A stretch of DNA of 64,000 nt. Origin: Labrenzia sp. VG12. Its GTDB lineage: Bacteria; Pseudomonadota; Alphaproteobacteria; Rhizobiales; Stappiaceae. Shown here in pieces: positions 9,653 through 17,743 of the stretch (position 1 is its first letter; each line of letters opens with the position of its first letter). The DNA lies in contig NZ_CP022529.1 in the NCBI RefSeq assembly GCF_002237595.1, forward strand, positions 3,162,001 to 3,226,000. The letters are read 5' to 3'. The position numbers were made by a program, and so were the translations under genes. The notes under the pieces were generated by a model. The model did no database searches, was not told the origin of the DNA, and worked only from the letters and a program-made list of their open reading frames with translations.

Positions 9653-10432
9653 TCACTGGTACTGGATCGGCGCGCCCAGATCCGCCGGAGGGATCTGGGA
9701 GACGAATGCCAGAATGGCTTCAAGGTCCTCCAGGGTCATCTCCACCGGTGCGATCGGAGACGGCCGGCTGATGTCGAAGGGCGGCGTGACGCCGTCAATG
9801 ATGGTGAAGGCCGGATGGGGCTTGAGCACAAAAAACGCCTCGAACCGCGCCTGCCAGTCCGAGAAGGACCGCATCACGGCAAAGGAGGGCGACGAGCCGA
9901 TCGTCGACATGCGCGTGGCTTCGTTGACCATGTGGCAACGCCCGCAATGCAATACGGACAGCTTCTCCCCCTCCTGCGCGTTTCCCGGCAAGACCACCGC
10001 CTCGACTGCCGCCTGCTGGCCGAGTGCGGCAACGAACAGGGGTTTGCCCTCCGGCTGGAAGGACCCGATGGTTTTCTGGCCGACATCACTGGCAAGCCAG
10101 TCCGTAAAGCGCGCGAGATGGACATTTTCCGCGTCAAGAACCGCCAGGGACCACATCCGGTCTAGTCCCTCGAACACGGGCTGGCCCGCACCGCTCGCCG
10201 ACAATGCGGCTTCCGCCGGCGCGCCCTCGTCCACAAGTTCGATCCGGATCTGCGTTTTCAGGGAAAAACGCGGCAGCAGGTGTTTGAGAAACCCGCTGTT
10301 CACCAGGTCTTCCGGCGCACTCAGCCGGAAGCTTTTGGATTGTGCCGCGCCCGTCCCGGGCACTACGCTGCAAAGCATCAGGCTCAACAGCCACAAGAAG
10401 ACAAGACGACAGCCCACGCGCTCCTCCCTCAC
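9653..10432 (-). CDS. Secreted cytochrome c fused to a shortened tungstate/molybdate-binding-like domain
   Basis: A 259-residue exported protein: signal peptide (residues about 12-30), then SAPEDLVNSGFLKHLLPRF and, later, FTDWLASDVGQKTIGSF, which resemble the first and last parts of TupA/PBP-like oxyanion-binding proteins, with the middle of that fold missing. A mono-heme cytochrome c segment follows, with CGRCH and a possible distal Met in TRMST. Found in the formate dehydrogenase locus, tail to tail with the polyferredoxin gene. The resemblance to TupA is my reading by eye; the heme motif is certain. Confidence 0.7.
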   Translation of the reverse strand: MREERVGCRLVFLWLLSLMLCSVVPGTGAAQSKSFRLSAPEDLVNSGFLKHLLPRFSLKTQIRIELVDEGAPAEAALSASGAGQPVFEGLDRMWSLAVLDAENVHLARFTDWLASDVGQKTIGSFQPEGKPLFVAALGQQAAVEAVVLPGNAQEGEKLSVLHCGRCHMVNEATRMSTIGSSPSFAVMRSFSDWQARFEAFFVLKPHPAFTIIDGVTPPFDISRPSPIAPVEMTLEDLEAILAFVSQIPPADLGAPIQYQ

Positions 10433-10510
10433 GTTGCCGGTCGATGACGTTAGGGTAGGAGCGGAAACGCCAGGCCGTCAATGCATTGACAATTGCAACG
10501 GGAGGATAAG

Positions 10511-10699
10511 ATGAGCGACGATTTCAACATGTCCATGCGCAAGTTCCTGAAACAGGTGGGCGTCACCTCGCAGCAGGCGATCGAAAAAGCGGTCCGCGAA
10601 GCAGACAATGCGGACGGCAAGACCTTCAAGGTCAAGGCGGTCGTCACGATCGAGGAACTCGGCATGGAACATGTCGTCACCGGCGAAATCGAGGGGTAG
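10511..10699 (+). CDS. Small DUF6494 family protein
   Basis: A 62-residue protein with an N-terminal helix (MSMRKFLKQVGVTSQQAIEK) and a short beta part ending in GMEHVVTGEIEG. It fits the DUF6494 family of small proteins found beside formate dehydrogenase genes. The ATG at 10511 has GGAGGATAAG directly upstream. It leads a plus-strand run with the Mrp-like ATPase, the ligase-like protein and the DUF6505 protein. Function unknown. Confidence 0.75.
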   Translation: MSDDFNMSMRKFLKQVGVTSQQAIEKAVREADNADGKTFKVKAVVTIEELGMEHVVTGEIEG

Positions 10700-10706
10700 G
10701 ACGACA

Positions 10707-11798
10707 GTGCCGCTAAGCCGCGAAAGCGTTCTTGACGTCCTGAAAACCGTCAGCGACCCGGCAACGGGCGAGAACATCGTTGCCTCCGGCATGATGCGCG
10801 CGCTGCGCGTTTCGGACAGCGAAGTCCGGTTTGTCATGGAGATCGACGGCAGCCGTGTTGCCGAGATGGAGGCCCTGGCCGCCGAAGCGGAGAAAAAGCT
10901 GGGCAACTTGGACGGCTGTGACAGCGTGCAGATTGCCCTGACCGCCCATGCAGACCAGGCGCCCGCTCCGAAACAACCCTCCGAACCACAGCCGATCAAA
11001 CAGCGCCCGGCGCCGCCCGGCACCTCCGGACCTCAGAAAGTTCCCGGCATCGACCGGGTGATTGCAGTTGCGTCCGGCAAGGGTGGCGTCGGCAAGTCGA
11101 CCGTCGCGGCAAACCTGGCGTGCGCTCTTGCCGCCGCAGGTCGCAAGGTCGGCCTGCTCGATGCCGATGTCTATGGGCCCTCGCAACCGAAGATGCTCGG
11201 GGTTTCCGGTCGGCCGACGTCCCCCGACGGCCAGATGATCCTGCCGCTTCGCAATCACGGTGTCACCGTTATCTCCATCGGACTGATGACCAGGGAAGAC
11301 GAAGCCGTGGTCTGGCGCGGCCCCATGCTGATGGGCGCGCTGCAGCAGATGATGGCCCAGGTCCAATGGGGCAAGCTGGATGTGCTGATCGTTGACCTGC
11401 CGCCTGGTACCGGTGACGTTCAGATGACGCTTTGCCAGAAGTTCATCGTCGACGGCGCCGTCATCGTGTCGACACCGCAGGACGTTGCCCTGCTCGACGC
11501 CCGCAAGGGCATCAACATGTTCACCGAAATGCAGGTGCCGATCATCGGCATGATCGAGAACATGTCGACCCATATATGCTCCAATTGCGGTCACGAGGAA
11601 CACGTTTTCGGTCATGGCGGCGTCGCCGCGGAAGCGGAAAAGCTCGGCGTTCCGCTGCTGGCCGAAGTGCCGCTGCATCTGAATATCAGGATGGCCGGCG
11701 ACGGCGGTGTGCCCATTGCGATCAAGACGCCCGACGCGCCGGAAGCCGGCGTCTTCCGCCAGCTGGCCAAAACGCTTGTCGAGGAGGGGCATGCATGA
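10707..11798 (+). CDS. apbC: Mrp/NBP35-family iron-sulfur carrier ATPase
   Basis: P-loop NTPase of 363 residues that binds and passes on [4Fe-4S] clusters. Domains: an N-terminal MIP18/DUF59 domain (about 1-95), a Pro/Ala-rich linker, then the ParA-like ATPase with the deviant Walker A GKGGVGKST, DADVYGPSQPKM, the DLPPGTGD motif and the C-terminal CSNCG cluster-binding pair. The start is a GTG at 10707, seven bases after the stop codon of the DUF6494 gene. In this setting it probably loads clusters into the polyferredoxin or formate dehydrogenase subunits, besides any general role. Confidence 0.93.
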   Translation: MPLSRESVLDVLKTVSDPATGENIVASGMMRALRVSDSEVRFVMEIDGSRVAEMEALAAEAEKKLGNLDGCDSVQIALTAHADQAPAPKQPSEPQPIKQRPAPPGTSGPQKVPGIDRVIAVASGKGGVGKSTVAANLACALAAAGRKVGLLDADVYGPSQPKMLGVSGRPTSPDGQMILPLRNHGVTVISIGLMTREDEAVVWRGPMLMGALQQMMAQVQWGKLDVLIVDLPPGTGDVQMTLCQKFIVDGAVIVSTPQDVALLDARKGINMFTEMQVPIIGMIENMSTHICSNCGHEEHVFGHGGVAAEAEKLGVPLLAEVPLHLNIRMAGDGGVPIAIKTPDAPEAGVFRQLAKTLVEEGHA

Positions 11799-12496
11799 GC
11801 GAACCGCAGTTCCCGCCGCTGTTTCAGGGCGAACCGCTCACTGGCCGGGCCGATCCGTTCGACAGGGCCATTGCGCTTGCCATTGCCGGCACCGATGCGG
11901 GCACGGTGGTCTATAACCTTCACGGATCGCAGCTGCGGGCCAGTCTGATCTTTGCACCGGAACAGCCCCTCGAACGGGCGATGACCGCCCTGCCCGTCTG
12001 CGGTCTCGGACTGCAGGCTGCCCTCGGCGCCCTTGCACCGCCGGAAGTCGCCGTGCATCTTGAATGGGATGGCCGGGTCAGGGTCAACGGCGCCACCTGC
12101 GGACGGCTGCGCGCCAAGGCGTCATCCGTCCTGCCGGATGCCGAGCCCGACTGGCTCGTCATCGGCCTTGAACTCGACATGACAAGTCCGGAGGACAACC
12201 CCGGCAGCGACCCGACGCACACATATCTTTCAGAAGAAGGCTGCGCGGATGTCACGGCCGAAGCGCTTCTGGAAGCCTGGGTCCGCCACAGCCTTTACTG
12301 GATCAACCGCTGGCTGGAAGACGGCCCCCGTCCCGTTCATGACGACTGGCGTGCGCTTGTGCCGAATATCGGCGAGCCCGTCGAGATTGACGGACAGGCG
12401 GGAACCTTTGTGGGTGTCGACGAGACCTTTGGCCTGCTGCTTCGCCAGGGCAACGACACCAATCTGATCCCGCTATCCACCCGGCTGGAGGTTTGA
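11795..12496 (+). CDS. Biotin/lipoate protein ligase-like protein (DUF4444)
   Basis: A 233-residue protein starting MSEPQFPPLFQGEPL, resembling the BPL/LplA-like catalytic fold with a C-terminal DUF4444 domain (PHDDWRALVPNIGEPV onward, a small beta-barrel that looks like the BirA C-terminal domain). Its start overlaps the Mrp stop (ATGA), so they are coupled. The family member in formate dehydrogenase loci has no known substrate; the clear lysine-binding loop of BirA (GRGRRG) is not visible, so ligase activity is doubtful. Confidence 0.75.
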   Translation: MSEPQFPPLFQGEPLTGRADPFDRAIALAIAGTDAGTVVYNLHGSQLRASLIFAPEQPLERAMTALPVCGLGLQAALGALAPPEVAVHLEWDGRVRVNGATCGRLRAKASSVLPDAEPDWLVIGLELDMTSPEDNPGSDPTHTYLSEEGCADVTAEALLEAWVRHSLYWINRWLEDGPRPVHDDWRALVPNIGEPVEIDGQAGTFVGVDETFGLLLRQGNDTNLIPLSTRLEV

Positions 12497-12500
12497 CCCC

Positions 12501-12977
12501 ATGAAACTCGCCCGCGCCATTCACCTGGATGACAGCGACCGCAATGTCTTCTTTTCCCCTGCTCGCACCGGCGAGTGGTGCCTGTCCGGTGGCTTTGAGT
12601 TCTCCGACTGGTCGGACGCCGACCTGGAAGGCAAGGCCCGCCAGGCCTTTGCCAACGGCTGGCTGGGCCTCGAAACCTTCGGACGGGTAACCTTTGTTGC
12701 CGTCACCCCGATCGAGGAAGCGGAATTCGGGCAACTGGTCGACCGGCTGGCGCAGCATTTTGTCGACATGTACGGCGCCCCCTCCGTCGACGCGGCAAGA
12801 GGCGTCGCGGAAGAAGAACTGCGTTACATGGCCGATCTGTGCGAAGAGCATCCGGAAAACACGCTGATGGCCGTGCAGCGGGAATTGACCGAGGAAGGCG
12901 TCCGGGAAGGTTTCCGGACAATCGCAGCACCGGACGCGGAGCTCGACATAGTGGCCGTGCACGGCGACCAGTACTGA
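12501..12977 (+). CDS. DUF6505 family protein
   Basis: A 158-residue acidic soluble protein beginning MKLARAIHLDDSDRNVF and containing EWCLSGGFEFSDW and FVAVTPI blocks, consistent with DUF6505 proteins that close this type of formate dehydrogenase accessory run. It starts four bases after the stop of the DUF4444 gene. No catalytic motif is seen. The family assignment is from memory of the conserved gene order and is less sure than that the gene is real. Confidence 0.65.
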   Translation: MKLARAIHLDDSDRNVFFSPARTGEWCLSGGFEFSDWSDADLEGKARQAFANGWLGLETFGRVTFVAVTPIEEAEFGQLVDRLAQHFVDMYGAPSVDAARGVAEEELRYMADLCEEHPENTLMAVQRELTEEGVREGFRTIAAPDAELDIVAVHGDQY

Positions 12978-13296
12978 TCCCGTCGGAACTGCATCCAGGG
13001 CCGACACGTTGTTACCGCGCTTAAGGAAACCTCAGCGCAGGATACGTCCCTGTGTGTGCCGGCTCGCCGAAGCCACGACTGCCGTTATTTGAATTTCGAA
13101 AAAGCCACTTCCTTCGCCTTCCTTAGATTTCGACCGCAAACAAGCCAAAGTAGTAAAAACACGTACATAAGTAAATTTGTAGAAAATTTACCATTCAAGC
13201 CTGGTCAACTGCGACAAAATGGCAAGTTGATGCGCATCAATGCTTTCGGAACGATTATCTGTTACCTTGGGTAATTCAGACGAGGAGGCATTCTTT
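12978..13296 (+). promoter_or_regulatory. Intergenic promoter region of ppk2
   Basis: 319 bases without a gene. The right half is AT-rich, carries the FNR/FixK box at 13227-13240 and ends in the GAGGAGG ribosome site at 13281-13287 for ppk2. No strong terminator was seen for the preceding accessory run. Confidence 0.5.
13227..13240. promoter_or_regulatory. Perfect FNR/FixK-type box
   Basis: TTGAT-GCGC-ATCAA matches the FNR/FixK consensus TTGAT-N4-ATCAA at all ten fixed positions. It lies 57 bases before the ppk2 start codon, a normal place for a class II activator site near -40. This predicts induction of ppk2 at low oxygen. Confidence 0.8.
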
Positions 13297-14379
13297 ATGG
13301 CATCACAGGCAACCGCATCGGCACGCAAACCCGCAAACGGCAAGGCGCCGGCTCCCAAGACAACAAAACCCAAAGCGGCAACACGGCAGAAGAAAGCGCC
13401 TGTGGCAATCGAGAACGAGGCAGGCACCAAGCCCGATGCGGCGGCAGAGCATCACCCGACGGGTGCCGAACTGCGCCATGTGCTCGCGGAAATGCGCCAC
13501 TCCACCGAGGCCATCCAGAACGTCTTTGAAACCGGTGAATATCCCTATGCCACCAAGATGCGCCGTGCGGCCTATGAAAAACGCAAGGCGAAACTGCAGG
13601 CGGAACTCCTGAAAGCCCAGAAGTGGATCCAGGAAACAGGCAAGCGCGTGGTCCTTCTGTTTGAGGGCCGTGATGCTGCCGGCAAGGGCGGCACGATCAA
13701 GCGCTTCATGGAACATCTGAACCCGCGCGGTGCCAGCGTGGTTGCCCTGCAGAAACCGTCGGAAAGCGAGATGAGCCAGTGGTATTTCCAGCGCTACATC
13801 GAACATCTTCCGACCGCCGGCCAGATGATCCTCTTCGACCGGTCCTGGTACAACCGCGCGGGCGTTGAACGGGTGATGGGCTTCTGCTCTCCGTCGCAAT
13901 ATCTGGAATTCATGCGCCAGGCGCCCGAGATCGAGCGCATGCTGACCCGCGACGGCATCCTGCTTTTCAAATACTGGTTCTCCGTGACCCAGTCGGAACA
14001 GCGCCGCCGATTCAACCAGCGCAAGACCGATCCGCTCAAGCAGTGGAAACTGTCACCGATCGACATGGCCTCCCTCGACAAGTGGGACGATTATACCGAA
14101 GCCAAGGAAGCCATGTTCTTCTACACCGACACCGCGGATGCCCCCTGGACCATCGTCAAGTCGGACGACAAGAAACGCGCCCGCCTGAACTGCATGGAGC
14201 ATTTCCTGAACGCCCTGCCCTATCCGGACAAGGATCGGCGCATTGTCGGTGAGCCCGACCCGCTGATCGTCGGTTCCAGCCAGCATGTCATCGGCAAGGA
14301 CAGCCACATCCTCGGCAAGACCCTGCACCCGGACACAAAGGGCCGGCGCAACGGAGACGGATCACACCCGAACACCTGA
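13297..14379 (+). CDS. ppk2: Polyphosphate kinase 2
   Basis: Cytoplasmic enzyme of 360 residues that moves phosphate between polyphosphate and nucleotides, typically making ATP or GTP from the diphosphate. Walker A is GRDAAGKGG near residue 131, Walker B and lid region are FDRSWYNR and the KTDPLKQWKLSPID block, all standard for one-domain PPK2. The first 55 residues are a Lys/Ala/Pro-rich tail, unlike the core. The ATG at 13297 has GAGGAGG nine bases upstream. It stands alone, behind an FNR/FixK box and before a strong terminator. Confidence 0.95.
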   Translation: MASQATASARKPANGKAPAPKTTKPKAATRQKKAPVAIENEAGTKPDAAAEHHPTGAELRHVLAEMRHSTEAIQNVFETGEYPYATKMRRAAYEKRKAKLQAELLKAQKWIQETGKRVVLLFEGRDAAGKGGTIKRFMEHLNPRGASVVALQKPSESEMSQWYFQRYIEHLPTAGQMILFDRSWYNRAGVERVMGFCSPSQYLEFMRQAPEIERMLTRDGILLFKYWFSVTQSEQRRRFNQRKTDPLKQWKLSPIDMASLDKWDDYTEAKEAMFFYTDTADAPWTIVKSDDKKRARLNCMEHFLNALPYPDKDRRIVGEPDPLIVGSSQHVIGKDSHILGKTLHPDTKGRRNGDGSHPNT

Positions 14380-14402
14380 GCGGCCATGGCCTGATCGAGA
14401 CA

Positions 14403-14437
14403 AACCCGTCTGCCAGCCCGGCAGGCGGGTTTTCTTT
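14403..14437 (+). terminator. Rho-independent terminator of ppk2
   Basis: A 12-bp stem (AACCCGTCTGCC with GGCAGGCGGGTT, one G-T pair) with a five-base loop and a following TTCTTT tract, 24 bases after the ppk2 stop codon. Confidence 0.85.
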
Positions 14438-14587
14438 GCTCGGCGCACCGCGTTTGCCGCCCACCTGATAGGTCTTCATGACCGGAACGAGGGTATGGCT
14501 TGTGCCTGTTTACCCTGTCAGTTTCCTGGCCTGTCCACCTGCAACGGGACTGCTAGTCTGGGATGCGTGACCCTACTGGAGCGAGAC

Positions 14588-16165
14588 ATGTCCCGGACCG
14601 AAATCTCCCGCCGCCTCTTATTGAGGTCTTCCGCCGCGTCCCTGGCCCTGCTGCCGTTCAGCGCCCTGGCACAAAGTCTCTCGCCTCCCCAAACGCCGGG
14701 CGTCGACGTGCCGCCCGGACAGATCGATGCCGCTGTCGCCGAACTTCCGCGGATTGTCGCGGACATCATGGCGCGCAGCGGCATTCCCGGCCTTGCCATT
14801 GCCGTGGTCCATAAGGAGGAAACCGTCTTCGCAGAAGGCTACGGGGTCAGGCGTATCGACCAGAAGGACCCGATCACCGCAGACACGGTCTTCCAGCTCG
14901 CCTCGCTGTCGAAGCCGGTCGGCGCAACGGTGGTCGCGCGGCAGGTGAGCGAGGGGGTGGTCTCCTGGTCGAGCCGCATGCGCGATCTCCTGCCCTGGTT
15001 CACGCTGTCCGATCCCGCCCGTTCCGAGAAGCTCACGATCGGCGATCTCTACAGCCACCGGTCCGGTCTGCCCGATCACGCGGGCGACGACTTGGAGGAT
15101 CTCGGCTTTGGCCGCCGAACCATCCTGGAACGGCTGCACCTCTTGCCACTCGAAGCGTTTCGCACCTCCTACGCCTACACCAATTTTGGCCTGACAGCCG
15201 CCGCTGAGGCGGTCGCGCAAGCCTCCGGCACCCACTGGGCCAGCCTCTCCGAAGGCGCGCTCTACCAGCCCCTTGGCATGACCCGAACGAGTTCGCGTTT
15301 CGCGGATTTCATGACTGCAGACAACCGGGCCGTCCCGCACGCACGTGATGGCGACGCGTTCGCACCGTTGTTCCAGCGCGATCCGGATGCGCAATCGCCC
15401 GCAGGCGGTGTCAGCTCAACTGCCAATGATCTTGCAGCCTGGCTCAAGATGGTGCTCGCAAACGGCCGTCATGGCGGCAACCAGATCATTGCGCCAGAGG
15501 CTCTGCTGCCGGCACTCAGCCCTCAGAGCTTTTCCGGCCAGCCACATGCGCCCGATGCAAGAGCCGGGTTCTACGGCTTCGGCTTCAATGTCAGCGTGGA
15601 ACCCTCGGGACGGATCAAGCTGAGCCATTCCGGCGCTTTCTTGATGGGAACGGGTACCTGCTTCTCGATGATCCCCTCGCTCGATCTCGGCATTCTCGTC
15701 CTGACCAACGCCGCTCCGGTCGGCGCTGCGGAATCGATCGCCGCCGCTTTCACCGACCTTGTCCAGTTCGGCCGCGAGACCCGCGACTGGTATTCCGGGT
15801 ATGCGCAGCGTTTCGAGGCCTTTTTCACACCGCGCGGCCGAACCGCCGGCCTGGAACCTCCGGCCGCGGCGGCTCCGCCCCCTGAGGCACCGGCTGTCGC
15901 CGGCCTATACGCCCATCCCTATTTCGGAACGGTGGAAGTGTATGCCGTCGGTGACGGTCTTGTCCTGTCGGCCGGTCCCGAGCCGCAACTCTATGCGCTC
16001 AAACCCTGGGATGGCCCGGTGATGGTGTTCGACTTCGTCACCGAAAACGCCCCCATCGGATCCCGCTCCGCGCTAACGTTCCTGGAGATGGACAACGGCC
16101 AGGTGCGAAGCCTTGAGATCGAAGTTTTTGGGGAAGATGGACCGGCGCGGTTTCAGCGGATTTGA
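14588..16165 (+). CDS. Secreted serine beta-lactamase-fold hydrolase (class C-like)
   Basis: A 525-residue protein with a Tat-like signal (SRRLLLRSSAASLALL, cleavage near ALAQ) followed by the PBP4*/class C fold: active-site SLSK in FQLASLSKPVGA, YTN in YAYTNFGLTAAAEA and HSG in KLSHSGAF, the three motifs of this superfamily. A C-terminal domain of about 130 residues resembles the lipocalin-like DUF3471 type tails of such esterases and peptidases. The substrate cannot be told from sequence; a true beta-lactam resistance role is not implied. The start at 14588 follows GGAGCGAG. Confidence 0.85.
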   Translation: MSRTEISRRLLLRSSAASLALLPFSALAQSLSPPQTPGVDVPPGQIDAAVAELPRIVADIMARSGIPGLAIAVVHKEETVFAEGYGVRRIDQKDPITADTVFQLASLSKPVGATVVARQVSEGVVSWSSRMRDLLPWFTLSDPARSEKLTIGDLYSHRSGLPDHAGDDLEDLGFGRRTILERLHLLPLEAFRTSYAYTNFGLTAAAEAVAQASGTHWASLSEGALYQPLGMTRTSSRFADFMTADNRAVPHARDGDAFAPLFQRDPDAQSPAGGVSSTANDLAAWLKMVLANGRHGGNQIIAPEALLPALSPQSFSGQPHAPDARAGFYGFGFNVSVEPSGRIKLSHSGAFLMGTGTCFSMIPSLDLGILVLTNAAPVGAAESIAAAFTDLVQFGRETRDWYSGYAQRFEAFFTPRGRTAGLEPPAAAAPPPEAPAVAGLYAHPYFGTVEVYAVGDGLVLSAGPEPQLYALKPWDGPVMVFDFVTENAPIGSRSALTFLEMDNGQVRSLEIEVFGEDGPARFQRI

Positions 16166-16338
16166 GACAATGGCAAACAAATTGCGGGCTTGCGGACGCC
16201 GAGCGCGTTTGACAGACAAGGCCAATTGAATCTGAAGGTGGGTGGAACACGTCGATGTAAGATACTGGCGCGCTGACGACAATCGACATATTTGCCGACA
16301 CTGCGTCTTCCGGGAATCCCGTTTACGAGCGGCTCCGC

Positions 16339-16671
16339 GTGAAGGAACTCGCAAAGGACACTTACCGTCTCGAGCACTCTCCCGGACTGGTGCTGGGAAT
16401 TGCGAAAGGCGACGTCATCAAGACCCATCTGCCCTCGCGCTCCTTTGAAATTGTGTCACGGTCCGGTTTGATCGCCGTGCAGATCTATCTCGAGTCTCCC
16501 GTGTCAGACAGAGAGGCACTTTCCATTCATGTCGAGACTGTGCTTATGGGAACCATCGACGCAATAACCGACAAACAAGTGGTTCTCTCCCTGCCGTACG
16601 CGCGCGGGTTCCAGGAAATCGAAGCCGTTCTGGAACAGATCGTCACAGGCCTGGGAAATGCCGAGTGGTAA
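16339..16671 (+). CDS. DUF4265-like protein, start unclear
   Basis: A 110-residue product from a GTG, with SPGLVLGIAKGDVIKTHLPSRSF resembling the DUF4265 core. The reading frame stays open upstream to 16261, and the extra residues (FADTASSGNPVYERLR) look like the true N terminus of this family, yet no ATG, GTG or TTG with a ribosome site occurs there; only a CTG at 16273 could serve. So either a rare start codon is used, a shorter protein is made from the GTG, or the gene has lost its start. Function unknown. Confidence 0.5.
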   Translation: MKELAKDTYRLEHSPGLVLGIAKGDVIKTHLPSRSFEIVSRSGLIAVQIYLESPVSDREALSIHVETVLMGTIDAITDKQVVLSLPYARGFQEIEAVLEQIVTGLGNAEW

Positions 16672-16741
16672 TACGGGAACGTTTACGATCCCGATGACGG
16701 CGTTACACCGCTCAATTGGTGGAATTTGGAAGTTTAGTCAG

Positions 16742-17620
16742 CTAAATAGAAAACTCTCCTCTCAACCGGAGCGCCGCATAGCCACCCACCGAAACGCTGG
16801 TGATGTCCTTGCCGGAAGTCCCCAGCACCGTGCGCACGATGCTTGGCCGCCCCATTTCAAAGCCCTGCTCCGCCACCAGGACCGCTGTTCCACCGGCGCC
16901 CGGCAACAGGTTCTCGGACCGGAACATGTCGCAGGCAAGCGCCCCGTTGGTGGTGCCGCTTGCCGCCTCTTCCGGATCGCCGACACCGTGGCAGAGATCG
17001 CGCAGGCGCACCTTGGCCTTGCCAAGCCCGGAGGCCTGTCGGCACCAGACACCGATCGTATCGATCGACCGGTCGCGGCAAAAAGCGCGCAAGGCGGCGT
17101 CATCGGGCCGGATCGACGCCAATGTCTCCAGATCGGCCAGCTGGACAAAGACGTGACGCAGGGCTGTCGATGACGCGGTGACGCGCCAAACGAGGTCCTG
17201 CTCCAGCCCGAGCAGCGGGGCAATCTCCTCGCGCATTACCTCGTTCCGGTCGAAGGAGGGCAACGGCTGGTGCAGGGTCACGGCGCCATCCGACGTCACT
17301 TCAACGCCAATCTCACCGGCAGCAGTTTGCTGGACATAACTGCCCGGGCCGATCCGGCCGTCTTCTTTCAGGGCAGCAAAGACCGCCAGGGTGACATGGC
17401 CGCACATATCCATTTCAGAGCGCGTGGAATGGAACCGTGTTTCATAGCGCCCGTCGGAAAGCTCCCTGACAAAGCCTGTCGTCGGCGCGCAAAGATCCGC
17501 CGCAATGCGCTGGCGTGCCGCCGGCCAGAGCGGCATGTCCTCAAAGACGACCGCTCCCATGTTGCCGCCGGTTTCATCGGCGGCAAAAGCGGCATAAAGA
17601 CGGACGGGCAGGCTTTCCAT
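16742..17620 (-). CDS. PhzF-family isomerase/epimerase
   Basis: About 292 residues of the PhzF (diaminopimelate-epimerase-like) fold. Seen: the N-terminal VRLYAAFAADETGGNMGAVV segment, the DMCGHVTLAVFAAL motif that matches the conserved G-H-AT region, and EEAASGTTNGALA near the C terminus, the second-domain glycine-rich loop. PhzF proteins isomerise acidic metabolites by proton shift; the substrate here is unknown. The start MESLPVRLY at 17620 fits the family best but has no clear ribosome site; ATG codons at 17653 and 17725 are alternatives. Confidence 0.85.
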   Translation of the reverse strand: MESLPVRLYAAFAADETGGNMGAVVFEDMPLWPAARQRIAADLCAPTTGFVRELSDGRYETRFHSTRSEMDMCGHVTLAVFAALKEDGRIGPGSYVQQTAAGEIGVEVTSDGAVTLHQPLPSFDRNEVMREEIAPLLGLEQDLVWRVTASSTALRHVFVQLADLETLASIRPDDAALRAFCRDRSIDTIGVWCRQASGLGKAKVRLRDLCHGVGDPEEAASGTTNGALACDMFRSENLLPGAGGTAVLVAEQGFEMGRPSIVRTVLGTSGKDITSVSVGGYAALRLRGEFSI

Positions 17621-17743
17621 TGCGGGCTCGACTACAGGTGACAACGGCGCCATCCGATCATGGCAAGCCGGCAGAGGCAATTGCGGAGAAGCGTTTTCCA
17701 GAGAATGAAGTTTGCCCGCAAGCAACCAGGCTCCCCGGTCTTT

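Noticed and set aside
14588..16165. Antibiotic resistance beta-lactamase
   Set aside because: Only the superfamily fold motifs are present; the long C-terminal domain is more like esterase or peptidase relatives.
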